Shown here piece after piece: positions 12,301-27,300 of a stretch of 64,000 nucleotides of DNA. The notes beneath the pieces are model-generated. The model was not told where the DNA came from, ran no database searches, and saw nothing but the letters and a program-made list of their open reading frames with translations. Position numbers and translations under genes: made by a program. The DNA lies in the NCBI RefSeq assembly GCF_964355755.1, contig NC_092674.1, forward strand, positions 4,097,001 through 4,161,000. Reading direction: 5' to 3'. Origin of the DNA: Antedon mediterranea (Eukaryota > Echinodermata > Crinoidea > Comatulida > Antedonidae). The first letter of the stretch is position 1, and every line of letters begins with the position of its first letter.

Positions 12301-15300
12301 AAACTCATTATCTCTTTAGATTATTACCTGTATAACTTCACATTCTATAAAAAGAAAAGTTTAACACTTTTAAAATCATAGTTTAGCAGTAATCAACATG
12401 GTTCCTCATCATGAACTTAACTGATGAACTATGACCTATGTATTATGTCGCCAGTTGATACAGACTCTGCCAAAATTGTGTTGAGGAGTCTGGTGAGGAA
12501 TCACCATGCTTTAGCATGTTTAACTTTAATAACTTAGCACATTTTGTACTAATCTATGCTTTTGCACATTACCATAAATAAGTTGATTATGATCAATCAA
12601 TTTAAACCTATGTATTGAGAATACAGAATATTTCTGTTTGTTTTTCAATGATTTTAAAGCTATTTATGCTACCGGGAGTAGTGTATACTTTTTTGCATAC
12701 ATATTTTGAATGATACAAACAACGATGATAGAAAGTGTGTGTTAAATCAAACTGATGTGATTTTTTCCTTTATGTATTGAATTGATTGTAATATGTACAA
12801 AAGAATATTGTTTGAAGGTTTTCATTGCGAAATCAGTAGATATAATGTTTGCAGTACACCACATATACTGTATATATAGTTGAGTTTCTCGTCGTTTCGA
12901 TCAATACACTTTGATCATCCTCAGGAGTGAGAAAAGCGTTTTTTGATTATATTTCCTTTTATTTATTCTTTCTTTAATTACTATTGAAAAAATGATGTAC
13001 TGTACTTTTTCTTTACAATTTTCCGCTAAAACCTGATTGAGTTTTCTGGTTTTTTAATAACATGTTTTGTAAAGCTCTGTTGTCATTAGTTTTGTGTCAT
13101 ATTCTTAATTTCAAATTGAGACGTCTTATTTCAATATCATCTTTTGTATCATATCCATGGATACGATATTACTTGTTTAATTTATTGCCTGTTTATTGGT
13201 AGATACTTAAAGATATAATTTACGATGACCTTCGACCTGACGCAGTCTCTTTATGATTGATGTAATTATATGAAGGAAGACATTGTATGCCAACTCATAT
13301 ATCAAAATTAAATTATTAATCATAATGTAACATAATATACCATGTCAGTAAATACTATAGTTATAACCATGACAAACAATTGACTAATTGACTATGACAG
13401 GATTCGAACATAACACTCTGTGGAATTGATAAAACACCAAGATTCAGTGCCACCATAAAGATATTATAGTGAACTACACTAAACTATATTATCTCTATAG
13501 TGACACTATCATTATTATGTTATTATTATTATTATTTATTCAGGCAAAAGATACATTTTACAAAATATAATACAAATCAACAAATTAAAAAAAACACAAC
13601 ACAAGGAGAAAATATAAAATCATAGTTACTAGCTGCCAGGAAAGCACAAAAGCAGCTAAGCTACTGTCACCCATTAGGTGTGTACTTCCAACCAGTTATT
13701 TTAAAATGATTTAAATGGGTTTTAATTTAAATTTGATGTTTTTTTTCTTGACAGAGTTTTCAAGAAGAGTAGTCCAAACGGAAAGGTATGTAAATAAAGT
13801 AATATCAGGAAAGATAATATTTCAGACATATACATGTATTAAATGTTAAAGGGCAATTTTTATTATCCCGGTTTAACCATCCTTTTCAACAACCTTTTTT
13901 TTTCCCAAACAATACACTATAGTACCTAGTAAGGTTTCGTTACAGCTTTTATTCAGCTGCCATTCGGGCACTGAATGCTTGTCACAGTATACCGTATGAG
14001 AGTGATGTGAAACTTTATAATTGTTTTTTTAGTTTTTCATTTATCTGCTTTTGTATATCTCAGAGCAAACAGAATTTCTATTTTATATGCAAATGACAAT
14101 AAATGGAAGTAATTTTCCACTGATCGATGAATGAAATTTGTGGGGAAATTAACTGGTTGTATTATACTCGGGAACAAGTTCATGGAAATATAGTAATTCA
14201 CTTGTCAGAATTCAGTCAAAGCTGTAGGATTTGTACATGTTTAGAATAAGATTTAAACAAGAAATATTTCTTACAAGAAACAGCCGCTCATCTCACGATA
14301 CTACTTTCTACATGTATCCCAATATTTATCAGCAAATGCTTTCATAGTCTCTCTTTTGCCCAGTTCGAGTTTCCAAATACTCATTTTTTCAGCCGTAGTA
14401 AACTTTAAGCTACTGAATGGTAACTGTTTCCTAATGTTTCCGTTCTCTTGAATATAACTTCCTAAATGAGTGACGCGAATCTGGTTAAATGAATCTGAGT
14501 TAAAAGAGAAAAATTGAAATTCTTGAGCTTTATAATGCAACCTTATAATGATATATGTAGACACTATTCCATTAAAGATGTATTGTCCCCCAAAAACATG
14601 AAAAATAAAGATTAACAAAAGACTTTAAATAGGCAATTTTGCAGTATTAATGACGTTATAATTTACTTCCATAAACAAAAACGAAAACAAATTATGATTT
14701 CACTTTATATAAAGACAACAATTAAGTTAAGTTTAACCAAAAATTCATTGTCTGATAGACAATTTGACTTTTTTTTTTTTCCAAGTAACTATTACTGTAA
14801 ATGTGACATTAAAATGGCATATTCAACAACAAAAATGTGAACAATTTTTTTTTTTAGGGGGACAATATATGTTTAAGCCACTGAGGTTTAATGAGATTAG
14901 GTTCCCAGGTCCTTTTACTCTCAATGTACCCACTGTTAAGGAGCATAGGTTACCACTAGTCTAGTTAGTTTTAGCACTCATCTTGTACCATGGGCTTAAA
15001 TTAGATCTTCAAACTCATCAGGAGGAATAAGTGGTTAAGTGAGATTGTTAACACCTGTGAGAATCTAAATATACCACAGGTGAACTTTTTTTTTCTAAAA
15101 TTATAATAATGAAGAAAATACAATAAGGTTTTATTATAATAAATAAATATGGATTTTTCAATACATTCTTATGTGTATAAATCTCATAAAGTTCCTTCCC
15201 TCTATTTTAGCAACAATATTTTTAGGTTTATATAGCTATACAGTATAGTACGGTAGCTATGTAGAACGAAGTGGCAATTTTTTGCCCCCAAAATCATGAA

Positions 15301-18300
15301 AAATAAAAATTAATACAATCAGACTTTTAATTCATTCATTTTCGTAGAAAAAAAACCCTAAAACAGAAAGACAAACAAAATCGGTTAAATTCAACCAATC
15401 TACAGTATTGACTTCCAGTCAATTTGACTATTTTTTGCTTTAAATCATAGTTTTTCATGCAAGTTATTTTTTTTTCAATCCAATTTTTGGTGAAAGTGAA
15501 TAACTATTATGTGACTATTAAAATGGCATATTGAACAAAAAAATATTTTTTCATGGGAGGGTGGGGGGTAAATATTTCACTTCAATAGTGTTTACATTAT
15601 AGACCTTTTTTCTCAAAGTGTGATAGGTAATATGGCCACTGAGCACTTGGGCTATAAATAAGCACATAAAAACCTTTAAAATAGTACTTTTATTATTAAG
15701 GGATATATTAACTATTTTATGTAAAATGCTTAATATCATGTGGAATATAAGTATGATGAAAATGTTTTTACTAAATGTGATTTGTGAATACGGTCACTGC
15801 ATATTAAACCATCAAACTGTACACAATCCACTATATAAAGATACCAGTATAATTTTACTGTAACAGACACTTAAATTTGAGATGATAAATTTCCTGTCTG
15901 TAAAATGTTGTTAGTGCGTTTTCTTTGCAATAAAGGCAATTATTATTAGCAATAAATTCACGCAGCACACTCTGAAATCGTGTTTTAGGATTGAAGACTT
16001 TTCCACTCTTTATATTAATTTCCTAGATTTCTAACAACACACCTCCCGAACAGCTATCTGTTGATGAATGGCCTAATTTTCACTGTTTGTATTAACCTTT
16101 GGTTGATGTGACCTTAAAACAGCGTTCTGTTTCAGAGCTACACTACAAACAAGACGTAAAGATTCTAGTGACAAAATAAATTATATTTTATTACATTTGT
16201 TTACAATAATTCCCTAACAAATATACTTATTTTATCGTCATAACCTAATTATTTTATTTATAGAAATATTTCAATTCAAACAAAATAATAATATCCTGGA
16301 TTTATAGCGCCTAATGTTGTGAAACCTCTAAGCGCTGTACATAAACTAATACGAAAAAAGGGAATTCCAACCATACCAAAAAAACAGAAATGAATTCTTT
16401 AAATCTATTAATACCATTTTTGGAACATTAAAATGTCAACTTGTGTTTAAGAAGGATTTGACTGCTAACGTCATCATATAAAAATAAAAGCTATTTTTAG
16501 GTTGTCATTATATAATTTCATTGCTATATTTAGCTTATTTCTATTATAAAGACATTTAGTATTTATTTTATACACAGTGCTCGCATAATATTTCATGTTA
16601 GGTTTGTTAAATCATTTCTATTGACAAGCAGCACCGTTGACAAGCTATATACCGTAATACATTTATTTTTGTAAATATTATTGTTGTAAACATATCAATC
16701 GCCAGAGTATACAGTGGCACAACACATTTGTTGTATCATGAAGGGTTCGAATCATTTGAGGCAACAAAATGGAAAAAAAAAACTTAGTGGGCGAATCCAT
16801 GATTTCGGAAACGGAAAAGGTTACTAATAATAAATTTGAGAGGTGGGTGGGATTACAGTAGCCTCCAAAGGGTCTGCCCAAAAGCACCGTAATGGTAACC
16901 ATTAAAAGCAAGACAGAATATGTTCTCTATAAGATGTAAAAATTGTTGGAACGCTTTGCCAAAAATGTGATTGAGTCTCAAAATTTAAAAACGAACTGGT
17001 CTAACCACCGGTTAAAATATAGCCCATTAAAGAAGAATATGTTCTGGCCACGAGGGGCACAGAAGCATTAATGTTTTAAGTCTCAAAATCCAGGTAGAAA
17101 GACACATTTTTATATATTTAAGTTAATGGAAGGCAGGGAAAATTTTCATTTAAAAATTTTGTTTAGCAATATTGCTAATCAAACTGATTTTTAAGTCGAG
17201 AAACATAGTTTTGTATTGTATTTTTTGCTACACAATTTTCAAAATGTGTAGCAATAAGGTTGTTTTGTATAGCTTTTTGCTACGCTACACTGGCGAAAAT
17301 GTTCCCTGGAAGGTACTGTAACCTTTCATTTTTGATTGCATCAAATCTTATGACGATTACAGTAATATTTACCCATATTTACAGTACAGTATATTAGAAG
17401 CCAGATCATACTGTAGTTAAATTAAATGGCAAAAAAATGATTAAATTTGATAAAAATTAATAATTTCATATTGGTTGTCAAGGGATGTGTCCTTGCTTGA
17501 TACAATAACAGCATGTAAAAAAACAGTATGCACTATTTACTAAACAAGGCCATATACATGACTGCAGTCTCGTGCTCAAGTTAGTGTTTACCGACTGACC
17601 AACCAACTGACATAGAGAGCTGTAGAGTCTCGTGGCTTCTTTCTCATGCATTATTATTATTAGGTCCGATAGAATTAAAACAGCGCTTAATCCATTAAAG
17701 CTTTTATGGACTATGTTATTAGCTATCTGTACAAGACACAATGACTAAATTCATATTGTGGCCTTGTGACTTTCCAATAATGAACATTTTAATACCAGTC
17801 CTGATGGCTTTAAATGAAAGAAAAAACATTGACTATATAAAATGCGGGACTTTTTTTGGCATCGGTATCCAACGATCAAATTACAATTAATAATTTAATA
17901 CAAAATTCATAAATATTTATGTACTAGTTTTTGCGGACATTCTGATTATTAAACCTTAATGGAAATAATGACATAAAAGGATATTATTAGTACATAATTA
18001 CAATAGTTAGTATTAGTAATTAATGGTAGTGTGTAGTACAGTTGCTGTATTGATCTGTCTTCATCATCAACCTTTTTATCTTTCTCCACTATCCAACTAG
18101 TTTGACAAAAAAAAGTGTGATGTGCCTAAATATGGCAGTGATGTACCCAAATATGGTATAAATGACATCATCATGTCCATATAATATGGGCACATCAATC
18201 ACATAGTGTGGACAGAGCTTTATGCATGCTCTGCTCCTTATCTATATTGGTTTTCCTCCTGCCTGTTCACCTTTGATCCTCCTTCCTACTTTTCAACTCC

Positions 18301-21300
18301 CTGATCAACCTTCTGTTTAGCTCCATTTTCCCTCCTCTTTTTCCTCTTCACTTTTTATTTCTTCTTCTTCTTCTTTTTCTTTTCCCTCCTATTCCCTAAT
18401 TCCTATTTTCTTTTCCATCTTCTTTTTTTTTTCCAAAATCCATTCACAAAATTCTTCCTCTTTCTTCACTTCCTGTTTCTCCTCCTTTTCTTAATCCTTT
18501 ATTTCTCACCTTTTCTTATTCTCCCATTCCTTCTACTATTCATCTCCCTCATTTCTTCACTTTTCGTATTCCTCACAAATCTTTTTTTTCATTTCTATGT
18601 TGTAATTGCCTTTATAACCTTTATTAATTACCAAATAAAGACATTCAAAAATTCAAATTCAAAACTTAATACTTCATCTACTATTGTGACTGTACGGCGC
18701 TATTCTATACATGATTTTTTTCAGTATTTTCCCACATTTCTAAATATTGGTAATTGTATGGTTTGTGTGCTTTTTAGATTACAACTTACTTGGGTAAACG
18801 AGATTTTGTTGACCATCTAACGCACATCGATCCAGTTGGTAAGTACATCAGATTAACCAGTTTATATCCCCTAATCTTTACGATTACAAGTTAATTTATT
18901 CATTAGAAATTCATCATATAACCATCATATAATTAGCACAGATTTGAATGTTAATTACAGTACTTTTGATACAAATTCCATAATTTTAAAATATTTTAAT
19001 GAGATTTTCTTTTTAATTAGTAGTAAAAATATTCACCCAAAATATGTAGTTGTAGTAGTAATTACTGCAATTATCATACCCAAGTCTGTAATGGCTAAGA
19101 AATAAAAGAAATTATTACAAATTACAAATTTTTTTTTTAATATTTAAATACGACTCGCAGTACCATGTAAATATGTTTCTTCTGAAATTGCCTATGAATA
19201 TTTGCATTTTTTATGCAATCATCATAATTGATGATAAATATGAAAATTACATAATTTGACCTCATACTACTGTAAAACCCCATCTGGCAATGAAATTGTA
19301 TCTTTATTGTGTCTTTTTAAATGCACTCTTGGCTTGCCATACTTGCCAGTTTTGCAAATTGGCTATTATAAGACCAAACAATTAAATTCTAAAACAATTG
19401 TGCTGTTTACAATTTTTATCTTTTTTCAGAGTATGTTATAATTTGATAATTTAGAATTTAATAGCTTTTCAAATACGCCCACTCACAATCTTAGAATTTA
19501 TTGAAATAATTTTAACATATGTCTGAAATTTGTCAAAATCTTTTCACAACATGTATTGAATATTTTCAATAATTGTTACTTTCATCAGATGGTTTTTTAA
19601 TGAATACAAATTATTTTTTTTGTAACTGACATTATTACAAAGTGCATTGTGAGCATGAGCATATGTCTGTTCAATTTTGATTGGCACACTCTATACACCT
19701 GCGTCAATATTTTTATTATCTTTCTTTTTTTGCATTTTATATTTAAAAAAAATAAGAAATTATTGGTTCGTTTTTGTAAGAACAGTTAATAAAACAAATC
19801 ATACTTTATTTTCTTTTCTTTTTCTTTATTATTGAATCCATGTAAAAGATGTAAAACATGGGTAGTGTGTTCTAACTGTATCATTTATGCAAATCTAAAT
19901 TATTTAAATAATTACAGAAGAACCACTTTGTTTGGGACACTCCAATTCAGGAGACATCCCTATCAAGTGGAGAAGGAAAAAAATAATGTTTACCACTATA
20001 ACCAATCCCTATTTATTTTATTTTATTTTATTTATTTAATCGAAACCAACAGCGATAATTACCGCCACTAACAGGTTTGATACAAACAAAGCCAGGACTG
20101 TTTAAAGCACCTTGATTGGTCCTAACATTGATCAAGGGCTTCTCTCGTCCAGTGCCCACCTTGACCAGAGGTCTGAGGCAGATACTAGATGCAGGGGCTG
20201 CCATAAGAGTCAGCAGTGCTGATTTCAGTTAATAAAACAAATCATACTTTATTTTCTTTTCTTTTTCTTTATTATTGAATCCATGTAAAAGATGTAAAAC
20301 ATGGGTAGTGTGTTCTAACTGTATCATTTATGCAAATCTAAATTATTTAAATAATTACAGAAGAACCACTTTGTTTGGGACACTCCAATTCAGGAGACAT
20401 CCCTATCAAGTGGAGAAGGAAAAAAATAATGTTTACCACTATAACCAATCCCTATTTATTTTATTTTATTTTATTTATTTAATCGAAACCAACAGCGATA
20501 ATTACCGCCACTAACAGGTTTGATACAAACAAAGCCAGGACTGTTTAAAGCACCTTGATTGGTCCTAACATTGATCAAGGGCTTCTCTCGTCCAGTGCCC
20601 ACCTTGACCAGAGGTCTGAGGCAGATACTAGATGCAGGGGCTGCCATAAGAGTCAGCAGTGCTGATTTCAAATGCCTAACGGGACCCCAGCTTTGTATAC
20701 AGCACCCGTTATTCCCAGATGGTCTCCCATCCAAGCTCTAACCAGGCCCAACATCGCTTAACTTCGGTGATCTGACGAGAACCGGTGTTTCAACGTGGTA
20801 AAGCCGTATTAATTATAGGACACCCTTATTAAGGGAACACTTTTGGGTCCCAAATTTCTACTTATAATTTGTTTTAAATTAATTAGTAAAAGAATTTGAA
20901 TGCTACTTTACCCATGTGATCTCATTCTATTTGAATTAATCAAGCAATTGTTGTTTCTAGATGGTGTGGTACTCGTAGATCATGAATATTTAAAAGATCG
21001 CAAAGTATTTGCCCACGTGTTAGCAGCATTCCGATATGGCAGAGAAGACCTTGATGTTCTCGGTCTCACATTTCGTAAAGATTTATTCCTAGCCTCCATG
21101 CAGGTGTACCCACCGATTCCAGATGAACAGAAACCTTTGACACGCTTACAAGAACGACTGATTAAGAAGCTGGGCGCGAGCGCGTACCCGTTTTGTTTTC
21201 AGGTAAGGAAGATTTTGCCGTGTATATTCAAGACTGTGTGTCTTTTTATTTAGCTTACATGGATTTTAAGCATTATTATCTTAAAATGACATACTGTAGA

Positions 21301-24300
21301 TTTACACAAAAAAACGTTTAAACTGATTATTATTATTATCATTTTTCTTTTCTTGTAAAGTTCCAAAAAACACTACCAAATAATATACAAGGTTATAAAT
21401 ACATAACAATCTAATTATAGTAACTAATCAATAGGAAATATACCACACCCTTTTCCTTCCACTTTTCAAGTTTTCTAATGTAGTTTAAAACCTTGTTAGT
21501 ATAATTCTGATCATTTTGATACCCCATTTGTGTGGACAGGTGTAGTTGGCAAAAAATTGTATAGGAACAAACGTACAAATGCTATTTCTTATCCTATAAA
21601 TATTTGCTTGCGTATTGCATTAATAATTTGTAAGTCACTTAATAAAAAAATCCCTATAATCACCTCAAAACCATTCAGAGATACACATACAGTATCTGGA
21701 TTGAACAATGTAAATAAATTGTTTTAGCTGTTTTTATTTAATACACTCAATTCTCAATTAACAGTTACCACAGAACTCACCATCATCGGTAACATTGCAA
21801 CCAGCACCAGGTGACACCGGCAAACCTTGTGGTGTTGATTACGAACTCAAAACATATGTTGCAGGTACTAATTTTTTAAATTATCCTTTACCATATCAAA
21901 GACTAAAAATATATTGCGCATAAAAACTGCGGAACTGTACATCAATTATTAGAGTACTGCTATCTAATTATTTTCATTTATAGCTCTGTCTACACTATCA
22001 AAGTTTATGTAATGTTCCCATATATATAGACATGATGACGTCATATCACTACCATATCTGGGCATATCACTACCATATTTGGGCACATAGCACTTTTTTT
22101 TGTCAAACTAATTTGATAGTGTAGACAGAGCTTTAGGCATTTTTATATATTTAAACATCACTAGTTGATACAGTCTTTTATCTTCATAATCGGCTTTTTA
22201 TTGACAGAAACAATAGACGATAAACCGCATAAGAGAAATTCTGTAAGTTTGGCAATCCGTAAAGTAACGTATGCCCCGGACAAGACAGGACCACAGCCTA
22301 CCGCGGAGGAGAGCAAAGAGTTTATAATGAGCCCGGCACCTCTTCACCTCGAATGCTCATTAGATAAAGAGGTAAGTACTATAGAACCTCTATTAAGGGG
22401 ACACCTTCTGGACCCAACAAAGTGCCTCCTTTTAGTGCTGTCACCTATAGGAGTTCACTTTAGTGTTAAAATATTCATTTCATGGGAAATTGTCCTCTAA
22501 ATAGGAGTGCCCTCTAAATAGGTTTGTCCCCTAAATAGGAGTGCCCTCTAAATAGGGTTGTCCCCTAAATAATAGGGGTGTAATCTAATAGGGTGTCTCC
22601 TAAATAATAGGAATGATCCCTGAATAATAGGGGTGTCTCCTAAATAATAGGAGTGTCCCCTAAATAGGAGTGCCCTTTAAATAGGGGTGTCCCCTAAATA
22701 GGAGTGCCCTCTAAATAGCGGTGTCCCCTAAATAATAGAAATGATCCCTGAATAATAGGAGTGTCCCCTAAATAGGAGTGTCACCTAAATAGGAGTGCCC
22801 TCTAAATAGGAGTGTCCCCTAAATAGGAGTCTCCCCTAAATTGGAGTGCCCTCTAAATAGCGGTGTCCCAAAAGAGGGGTTCTATTGTATTGTAATGAAA
22901 AGCAACTGTTTGCAGGTACAACATTTTTAGCTTATGGGTAAAGAAGATTTTTCAAGTGAAGGTTTCGCAATGTTTACATGACCCAAATTAAATGAGCAGT
23001 CTTATCTTTTAGATGTATTATCATGGGGAAAGCATTGCTGTAAATGTTCAAATTACTAACAATTCAAATAAAACGGTGAAGAAGATTCGTATAGCGGTAC
23101 GCCAGTTTGCGGACATCTGCCTCTTCTCAACTGCGCAATATAAATGCCCAGTAGCTGTCTTTGAAACAGAGTCGTGAGTTTGGTGTTGTTTCTATCTGTT
23201 ATCAACATTTTATTAAAGATGTATTGTCCCCCAAAAACATGAAAAATTACTTTAAATAAGCCTTAATTATAAATGTTACATAATTATAACTAAAAACCAT
23301 TGTCTGACAGATAATTAAGTATTTATTTTTTTTTTTTTTAAGTAAATAATTTTTTTTTTGTCAAAGTGAATAAGAATAATGACATTAAAATGGCATATTA
23401 AAAACAAATTTGAAAAAAAAAACTGTTTAGGGGGAAAATATATCTTTAATTTTAATCGATGACAATATTCTAACTTCTGAAGTCTATAAATAACTGTATA
23501 TAATAGAAAGAATAATGTACATTACAGAAACCAATTATACTAGAGACTAGATTTATTAATATATCCTTGAAATAATTAATATTCACAATTGTTTTATAGT
23601 GCATCTGATGGCTTACCTATCAAACCAAGTCAGACGTTGTCTAAAGTGTTTTATATCACTCCACTGTTGGATGACAATAGAGACAAACGTGGCCTAGCAT
23701 TGGATGGAAAACTAAAACACGAGGATACAAACTTAGCATCATCAACCATGTAAGTATGTTGCGCCCTCACACGTTTCCGAATGTGTTTACTGCAATAACT
23801 TATTTCAAGGTGCTTTAAACAGTCCTGGCTTTGTTTGTATCAAACCTGTTAGTGGCGGTAATTATCGTTGTTGGTTTCGATTGAATAAAATAAAAAAAAA
23901 CTAGATTTGAACTCGTCACTCCGGACGAGTTAGGTTATCCGCAGTCCTAAAGCCACGTGCACGTCATACGTTAAAATATTGCGCGCATAAAAACGATTAT
24001 GCCATTGAAAAAATGTGAGTGCGCTCTCTATTTTGTGTCACGTCAAAGTGTATACGGTATACACTATATACCGTATACGTACTACATACAGTTCAGAATA
24101 GGTGAAAATAAGTGACCAAAGTTATTGATGCTTTTGCACATGATGACGTCATAACAATTTTTAAAATGGTGAATCATGCGAAAGATAATTGATTGACATA
24201 GACAATATAAAGAAATGGAGGGCAATGGAATACGGATAAGTGGAGATGCGCTCTATTAAATGTGATGAGCTATACGAAAGAGAAAAAAATCCTATATTTT

Positions 24301-27300
24301 ATATTCGAGTGGCCATACGATGACGTCACCATGTCCGGTTAGCCATATCGATACATGATTTGATATCTACAACTCATTTACTTCCAGAATCTGAAATTTT
24401 AAAAATGTTCACCTCGTAGTTTACAATCTATGACTGTTTTAAAAAAGGCATAATTTTGACGAATTTTTGAACTTTTTCATCAAAAACGCGCGCAAATTGT
24501 TCAATTCTACGTGCTCGTATGACGTGATTTGAAGTCGAAATTGATTGAAAATTGGTAAATTTACTAGAAAATGCTGAAAAAACAAAAATCAAGCAAAAAA
24601 AAGATGTTTTTGCGCTAAGTGCGCACGCGCGCGTAAAAAAATTGGGCACCCGTGGGAAATTTTGAAATGCTCAAAATGACCTGAAACGCGTAGAAAGTTG
24701 ATTAGAAATTGATTTTACGCATTTTGAAATTTTAAACTCACGTGCACGCGTAACTTTATCTGAAACATGCCATTTTTAATCCATAGAAAGTTTGCGCATG
24801 ATATGACTTAAATTTTCACCAAGTTTCAATACAAAATGACTTTTAGTTTTTAATCTATGATCAATCATTGAAATTCATAAAATCGCGCGTAACTTACGCT
24901 GCGCGACTCTAAAGTAAAAAAACGAACGTCCTGCACATCTACCGCTAGAGGTCAATATTATGACAAAGTTACAAAATCTTATGTTGGCCAGAATTAGAGA
25001 TATGCGTGCAACAAAATTCGTGGAAAGAAAGAAGAAAATAGAAAAAAAAGAAAAAAAAAAAGAAAAAAAAAAAAAAGATCCTGACAATAACAAGGGGTTA
25101 TCCGCCAAGTGCGGATAACCAATTTAAACAATATATAAAAATGCCTTAAGCTCTGTCTACACTATCAACCTTGATGTGACATAAAAATGTGATGTTCCCA
25201 AATATTGACATGATGATGTCATATCACTTCCATATTTGGGCATATCACTACCATATTTGGACACATCACACTAGTTTGATAGTGGAGACAGAGCTTAAGG
25301 CATATAAATAAACATTGTGTGTGTATGTGAGATATCCAAAACATTTTGCTAAATAATTGCGAAAACAGGTTAGTATTTACTGCAGTAGAACAGAAGCAAG
25401 AATTAAAATATGTTTTTATTTTTTAGATTGCGGGAAGAAAGCCATAAAGAAAATCTTGGAATAATAGTACAATATAAAGTTAAGGTGAAACTAGTAGTGG
25501 CATATGGAGGGTACGTATGAAGATGCTGCTCTTGGTTGTCATAGGAACATGCTTCTCTTATAGTGCTAAGCCTTTCTCTTTGTAGCTCACACACCCCTGG
25601 TGTAACCAGGCCTATAATCATCAATATCTCAAGAGATCTCTGATGAAATACTGAATTTTCTTGTACTTGCAAATTTCACAATATGAGCACCTCCATTTTA
25701 TAATTACACTATCATATTACATGTATTCAATTATCCAAGACATGATTTATTATTAAACATTAATTGGAATTTAGGCTGAATGATAAATAAGTGAACTATA
25801 AATATGTATGTACACATATAAATTCATAACAAAATAAATCATAGCAGGCCTCGAATTTGGGGATTTTAGGGGCAAGGCCATTTGGCCTCCGGTTTTCATT
25901 GATTTTAGGGGCACCAAGGCCAAATGGGAGGGCACCAAGGCCATTTGTTTTAAATCAAAGGGGCACCAAGGCCAAAATCAAAAAATATTTCAATAACTAG
26001 GCCAAAATTTAAAAATAGCTTGTTTCCGGTTGAGGGTGGAATTTTTTTCCAAAAAAAAAAAAAAATTCTACCCGCAAAATGTTTTGAAGATTTCCCCCTA
26101 TTCATCAGATCGCGGAGTAGTAGTAGGACTGTCTACAATACATCTTTTTGTATTTCATATAAATATTACGTGTATTTACGATCCATATAAATAATAAATA
26201 GGTACGATGTTCAGCGTTTATAGTTTACCGTCCTGTGTTGAATGTTTCGTTTAGTTTCAAATAATGCGATAAAAAGGCATGTGAAGCCAACCAAGTAAGG
26301 CCCGGAACAGGTATAACAAGAATATTTCTTACAAAAAACGCTGCTCGCTTATTGTTATTGCTAAGGTCAAGTCTGGGGGTCACTTCATCACGCCTAGATA
26401 CTTCAAGTATCCTATTACAAACAAAAACTTCAATGGACTGTTTTGATAATAATTCAATGATTATCTGACAGCGAATTATATCATGGGACTCATAAATACC
26501 AGAATGCTTTGGGATTTGTCGTTAGACTCTTTTCTCAGCCGTTTTTGGATTCAACAGGTGGTACCAATAAATTATAGTGGAGTTTCCATTTTAACAAAAA
26601 TGTCAAAGTGTAGTACTATAAAGCTGCTTGATTTCATCTAATGAATGAGTCATCTCGTGTGACGTAGCGGGCTAGAGCAGCAGCGTGAAAACCCTTAATA
26701 ACAGCAAGCTACTCAGCCTTACTTAGCTAGCAGCCGACGGAGAAAACATGATACAAAAACAATTTGTTTGTAGGCCTTACCTACAACTATTCATACACAG
26801 AGTGTTAACCACGGTAAAAATCAAGCCAATGACATTATGTAGTAGAATATAAATTATAGTTATTTTCCGAGTTTCGATTTCTGAAGCTTTTTTGTTAGTA
26901 TAACCCATATGTATAAGAATTCAAAACACGGACGGACACCGACCCCTTTCTCTCTCTCTGTTCAGCCCAAAGATACTATAGCGCCACGATCTTTGGTTCA
27001 GCCTTCGGCACGTGTATTCTGGACTATACCATTTCCTTGAATTCGGTAAAAACGCGTTTGGTAATTTAGTGTACGACGTTGTTAAACAAGATTTTTCGAT
27101 GATCTGTCTGCTGGATTGAGGTGGGTGCGATAAAATATAAATATGATATACTTCCAACGATCTTCGGTTTGAGGTGCAGGTTTAACTTTGGTGCTAAAGG
27201 TAAACACCCCTAATTTTACACGTATAATGGACTACACCATGCAGGAACGCACATGGTATTTTCTTCTCAGAGGGTGCGTGTACGTCAAAAGGAATTGTTT

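Noticed and set aside
19832-20514. Two identical 79-aa frames
   Set aside because: They are the two copies of the 443-bp duplication and include the A/T-rich SINE tail. No family similarity.
20694-20810. Functional 5S rRNA gene
   Set aside because: It differs from 5S rRNA at several places, has no terminating T-run after the 3' end and continues into a SINE body.
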